A stretch of DNA of 64,000 bases. Origin: Paracoccus sp. IB05 (GTDB lineage Bacteria > Pseudomonadota > Alphaproteobacteria > Rhodobacterales > Rhodobacteraceae). The translations under genes and the position numbers were made by a program. Where the stretch lies: NCBI RefSeq assembly GCF_016405985.1, contig NZ_JAEFCF010000008.1, positions 62,001 through 126,000 of the forward strand, in the 5' to 3' direction. Under the pieces are notes generated by a model. The model ran no database searches. It was not told the origin of the DNA and was given only the letters and a program-made list of their open reading frames with translations. Below are positions 61,501 through 64,000 of the stretch, one piece after another; position 1 is the stretch's first letter; each line of letters opens with the position of its first letter.

Positions 61501-63627
61501 ATGCCAGACCTGCTGATCGAACTCTTTTCCGAGGAAATTCCGGCGCGGATGCAGGCCGGTGCCCGTGAGGCGCTGAAAAAGCTCGTCACCGACGGGCTGG
61601 TCGAGGCCGGCCTGACCTATGGCGGCGCCGGAGCGTTCTCGACACCGCGGCGCCTGACGCTCGCCATCGAAGACCTCTCCGCCGCCAGCCGCCCCGTCAG
61701 CGAAGAGCGCAAGGGACCAAGGACCGATGCCCCCCAGGCCGCGCTTGACGGCTTCCTGCGCTCGACCGGGCTGAGCATCGACCAGCTGGAAAAGCGTGCC
61801 GATAAAAAGGCCGAAGTCTGGTTCGCCGTGGTGAAAAAGCCAGGACGGCCGGCGTCGGACATCGTCGCCGAAGTGCTGGAAAGCGCGATCCGCACCTTCC
61901 CCTGGCCGAAATCCATGCGGTGGGGCTCGGGCACGCTGAAATGGGTGCGCCCGCTGCAGTCGATCCTCTGCATCCTCTCGGATGAAAGCGGCGCCTCGGT
62001 GGTGCCGCTGGATGTCGATGGCATCCCCTCGGGCGAGACCACGCGCGGCCATCGTTTCATGGCGCCCGACAGTTTCACCGTCACCTCTTTCGAGGATTAT
62101 GCCGCCAGACTGCGCCGCGCAAAGGTCATGCTCGACCAGGCAGAGCGCGAACAGGCCATCGCGCATGGCGCGAAAAACCTCGCCTTCGCCGCCGGGCTGG
62201 ACGTGGTCGAAGATAAGGGCCTCCTGACCGAAATCGCGGGCCTTGTCGAATGGCCGGTGCCGCTGCTGGGCCGCATCCCCGAGGCCTTCCTCGGCCTGCC
62301 GGCAGAAGTGCTGCAAACTTCGATGAAGGAGCACCAGAAGTTCTTCTCGGCCCGCAACCCGAAGACCGGCCGCATCGAAGGCTTTATCACGGTCGCGAAT
62401 ATCGAGACGCCCGACGACGGTGCGACCATCCTCGCCGGCAATCTGAAAGTGCTGACCGCGCGGCTGTCGGACGCGCGCTTCTTCTGGGAAAATGACCTGC
62501 GGGTGGCGAAGGCAGGCATGAGCGAATGGGCCGAAGGCCTGACGCATGTCACCTTCCAGTCGAAACTCGGCTCGCAGTCTGAGCGTATCGCCCGCATAGC
62601 GGCACTGGCGCGCGAAATCGCTCCGCTGGTCGGCGCCGATCCCGACCAGGCCGAACATGCCGCGCGTCTGGCGAAACTCGACCTGCGCTCGGCCATGGTC
62701 GGCGAATTCCCCGAACTGCAAGGCGTCATGGGCCGCTATTACGCGCTGGCCGCCGGTGAATCCGAAGCGGTCGCCAACGCCGCCCGCGATCACTATTCCC
62801 CGCTCGGCCCGTCAGACGCCGTGCCCACCGAACCCGTTTCGGTCGCGGTCGCCCTGGCCGACAAACTCGACACCCTGACCGGCTTCTGGGCCATCGACGA
62901 GAAACCCACCGGCTCAAAAGACCCCTTCGCGCTCCGCCGCGCCGCCCTTGGCGTGATCCGGCTGGTGCTGGGGAATGGCGTTGGCCTGAAATTGCTGCCC
63001 ATTCTGAGCGGTCGCATCGCCGCAATCAGGACACCGGCTGCTCTTGAGGCCCACAACCTTAATGCTCCTGGCGATTCCAACTCTTACGCCCCTCAAGTGG
63101 CAAGTGACCTCCTCGCCTTCTTCCACGACCGTCTGAAAGTCTTCCTCAAAGACCAGGGCATCCGCCATGATGTGATCGACGCCTGCCTTGCGATGCCGGG
63201 GAATGATGACCTCACGCTGCTCGTCAAACGCGCCACCGCGCTCGCCGAGACGCTGAAATCTGACGACGGCAAAAACCTCCTCCAGGGCTATAAGCGCGCG
63301 AACAACATCCTCACCCAGGCCGAGGCCAAAGACGGTGTCGAATATTCCTTCGGCCCCGATCCCAAACTGGCCGAAACCGAGGAAGAACGCGCCCTCTTCC
63401 AGGCCCTCGACCAGGCCGAGGCCAAAATCACCCCCGCCATGGCAAAAGAAGACTTCGCCACCGCGATGCAGGCCATGGCCGAACTGCGCGCGCCGATTGA
63501 TGCCTTCTTCACCGCCGTGCAGATCAATGCGGAAAACCAGATCATCCGCAGGAACCGCCTCAACCTCCTGCACCGGATCCGCGCCATTTGCTCCGGCACT
63601 GCCGATCTGACCAAAGTCGAAGGCTGA
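61501..63627 (+). CDS. glyS: Glycine-tRNA ligase beta subunit
   Basis: A 708-residue subunit required for tRNA binding by the tetrameric glycyl-tRNA synthetase. The N-terminal PDLLIELFSEEIPARMQ and KSMRWGSGTLKWVRPLQSIL are characteristic, the HD-like region is near LAKLDLRSAMVGEFPELQG, and the anticodon-binding DALR-like domain is at the C-terminus. The length is normal. It lies 166 bp after the DUF6446-like gene. A GC-rich hairpin follows the stop. Confidence 0.95.
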   Translation: MPDLLIELFSEEIPARMQAGAREALKKLVTDGLVEAGLTYGGAGAFSTPRRLTLAIEDLSAASRPVSEERKGPRTDAPQAALDGFLRSTGLSIDQLEKRADKKAEVWFAVVKKPGRPASDIVAEVLESAIRTFPWPKSMRWGSGTLKWVRPLQSILCILSDESGASVVPLDVDGIPSGETTRGHRFMAPDSFTVTSFEDYAARLRRAKVMLDQAEREQAIAHGAKNLAFAAGLDVVEDKGLLTEIAGLVEWPVPLLGRIPEAFLGLPAEVLQTSMKEHQKFFSARNPKTGRIEGFITVANIETPDDGATILAGNLKVLTARLSDARFFWENDLRVAKAGMSEWAEGLTHVTFQSKLGSQSERIARIAALAREIAPLVGADPDQAEHAARLAKLDLRSAMVGEFPELQGVMGRYYALAAGESEAVANAARDHYSPLGPSDAVPTEPVSVAVALADKLDTLTGFWAIDEKPTGSKDPFALRRAALGVIRLVLGNGVGLKLLPILSGRIAAIRTPAALEAHNLNAPGDSNSYAPQVASDLLAFFHDRLKVFLKDQGIRHDVIDACLAMPGNDDLTLLVKRATALAETLKSDDGKNLLQGYKRANNILTQAEAKDGVEYSFGPDPKLAETEEERALFQALDQAEAKITPAMAKEDFATAMQAMAELRAPIDAFFTAVQINAENQIIRRNRLNLLHRIRAICSGTADLTKVEG

Positions 63628-63661
63628 TCCTTTCCCCCTGACGCAAATACTCCCCGGGGGT

Positions 63662-63682
63662 GCGGGGGCGGGAAGCCCCCGC
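63662..63682 (+). terminator. GC-rich hairpin downstream of glyS
   Basis: GCGGGGGC and GCCCCCGC form a perfect 8-bp stem with a GGGAA loop, 35 bp after the glyS stop. There is no T-run after it. The preceding AAATACTCCCC resembles the AAATACTCCCG part of the terminator-like repeat found elsewhere in the window. Confidence 0.5.
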
Positions 63683-63707
63683 CGCCGCCTGCCATCTCTT
63701 ACACCGC

Positions 63708-63735
63708 TTGCACGAAACAAAATCCGCCCTATTCT
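63708..63735 (+). promoter_or_regulatory. Candidate promoter of the dikinase-like gene
   Basis: TTGCAC (63708-63713), a 16-bp spacer and TATTCT (63730-63735) lie 24 bp before the GTG start. Confidence 0.45.
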
Positions 63736-63759
63736 GCCAGCCGTGTGAGGAGTGCTGCA

Positions 63760-64000
63760 GTGCAGAAACAAGCGAAGATCACCGCCTTTTCGGAAATCAC
63801 CCCATCGGCGCCCATCACCACCGAGGCCCATGGCTGGAAGGCGAAATGCCTGCAGCGACTCGTTCGTCTTGATCTGCCTGTGCCGCAATCGGTCGCCTTG
63901 CCTGCGGCCACGATCCGCGCCCTCGCCCAGGGGCAGCCGGTCGATGCAACTGCCATTCTCGCCCATTTCGGCACCGACCAGACCGCGGGCCCCCTCGTCT
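63760..64000 (+). CDS. Pyruvate phosphate dikinase-like PEP/pyruvate-binding protein, N-terminal part
   Basis: Only the first 80 codons are in the window; the gene runs off the 3' edge. GTG 63760 follows a GAGGAG site by 7 bases. The segment EAHGWKAKCLQRLVRLDLPV, then PAATIRALAQG, resembles the nucleotide-binding N-terminus of pyruvate phosphate dikinase-type proteins, and GPLV at the edge would lead into the usual VRPS motif. Whether the full gene encodes a true dikinase or a shorter PEP-binding protein cannot be told. Confidence 0.65.
   Translation, partial: MQKQAKITAFSEITPSAPITTEAHGWKAKCLQRLVRLDLPVPQSVALPAATIRALAQGQPVDATAILAHFGTDQTAGPLV

Overview
The window is high-GC bacterial DNA with densely packed operons, GTG starts and 4-nt ATGA overlaps. 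Gene content points to an alphaproteobacterium of the Rhodobacterales (Paracoccaceae, Rhodobacter/Paracoccus-like): choline/betaine genes with BetI, a taurine:pyruvate-type aminotransferase, DUF1638, DUF4169 and DUF6446-like proteins, an IalB protein, a glyQ-small gene-glyS arrangement and GTTC-N7-GTTC LexA boxes. No rRNA, tRNA, CRISPR array, prophage or insertion sequence was recognised. It looks like chromosomal core/soft-core DNA rather than a genomic island.

Layout. 0-3.2 kb: polyamine-type gamma-glutamylation genes (amidotransferase end, glutamine-synthetase-like ligase, FAD oxidoreductase). 3.2-10.5 kb: a YdcH-like protein, then betIBA divergent from choXWV around a palindrome that could be the BetI operator. 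10.7-15.8 kb: pstC-pstA-pstB-phoU-phoB, without pstS or phoR. 16-19.6 kb: sugar kinase and mutarotase, a GNAT enzyme and a taurine-type aminotransferase. 19.8-26.4 kb: a chemosensory cluster (STAS, CheY, CheA, CheW, CheR, CheY, unknown protein, CheB with a degenerate receiver). 26.7-35.3 kb: AlaX-type editing protein, MscS channel, cysteine synthase, a putrescine-type transaminase, a secreted protein and a HerA-like ATPase. 35.5-35.7 kb: a candidate small RNA. 36-41.9 kb: envelope genes (IalB, a KAS-ACP-LpxD set, an L,D-transpeptidase divergent from a DUF882 protein). 42-45.3 kb: fumC, three small proteins and an alcohol dehydrogenase broken by a 14-bp tandem duplication. 45.4-47 kb: a corrinoid protein, a small membrane protein and DUF1638. 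47.2-48.9 kb: a convergent, apparently SOS-controlled pair (PA0069-type radical SAM and MmcB). 49.2-53.7 kb: ATP-grasp / alpha-E / transglutaminase / Anbu-type proteasome operon. 54-64 kb: oligoendopeptidase, VOC protein, phosphatidylethanolamine synthesis genes, DUF2189 protein, glyQ-DUF6446-glyS and the start of a PEP/pyruvate dikinase-like gene.

Themes. Several modules use quaternary amines, polyamines and C1 compounds (bet/cho, puu-like, SpuC-like transaminase, taurine transaminase, corrinoid protein). Others build the envelope (lipid A acylation set, L,D-transpeptidase, phospholipid synthesis). The observations most worth a second look are the frameshifting duplication, the two LexA-type boxes flanking a convergent repair pair, the intergenic sRNA candidate with a strong terminator, the paired palindromes near gene ends, the receiver-dead CheB cluster and the Anbu operon.
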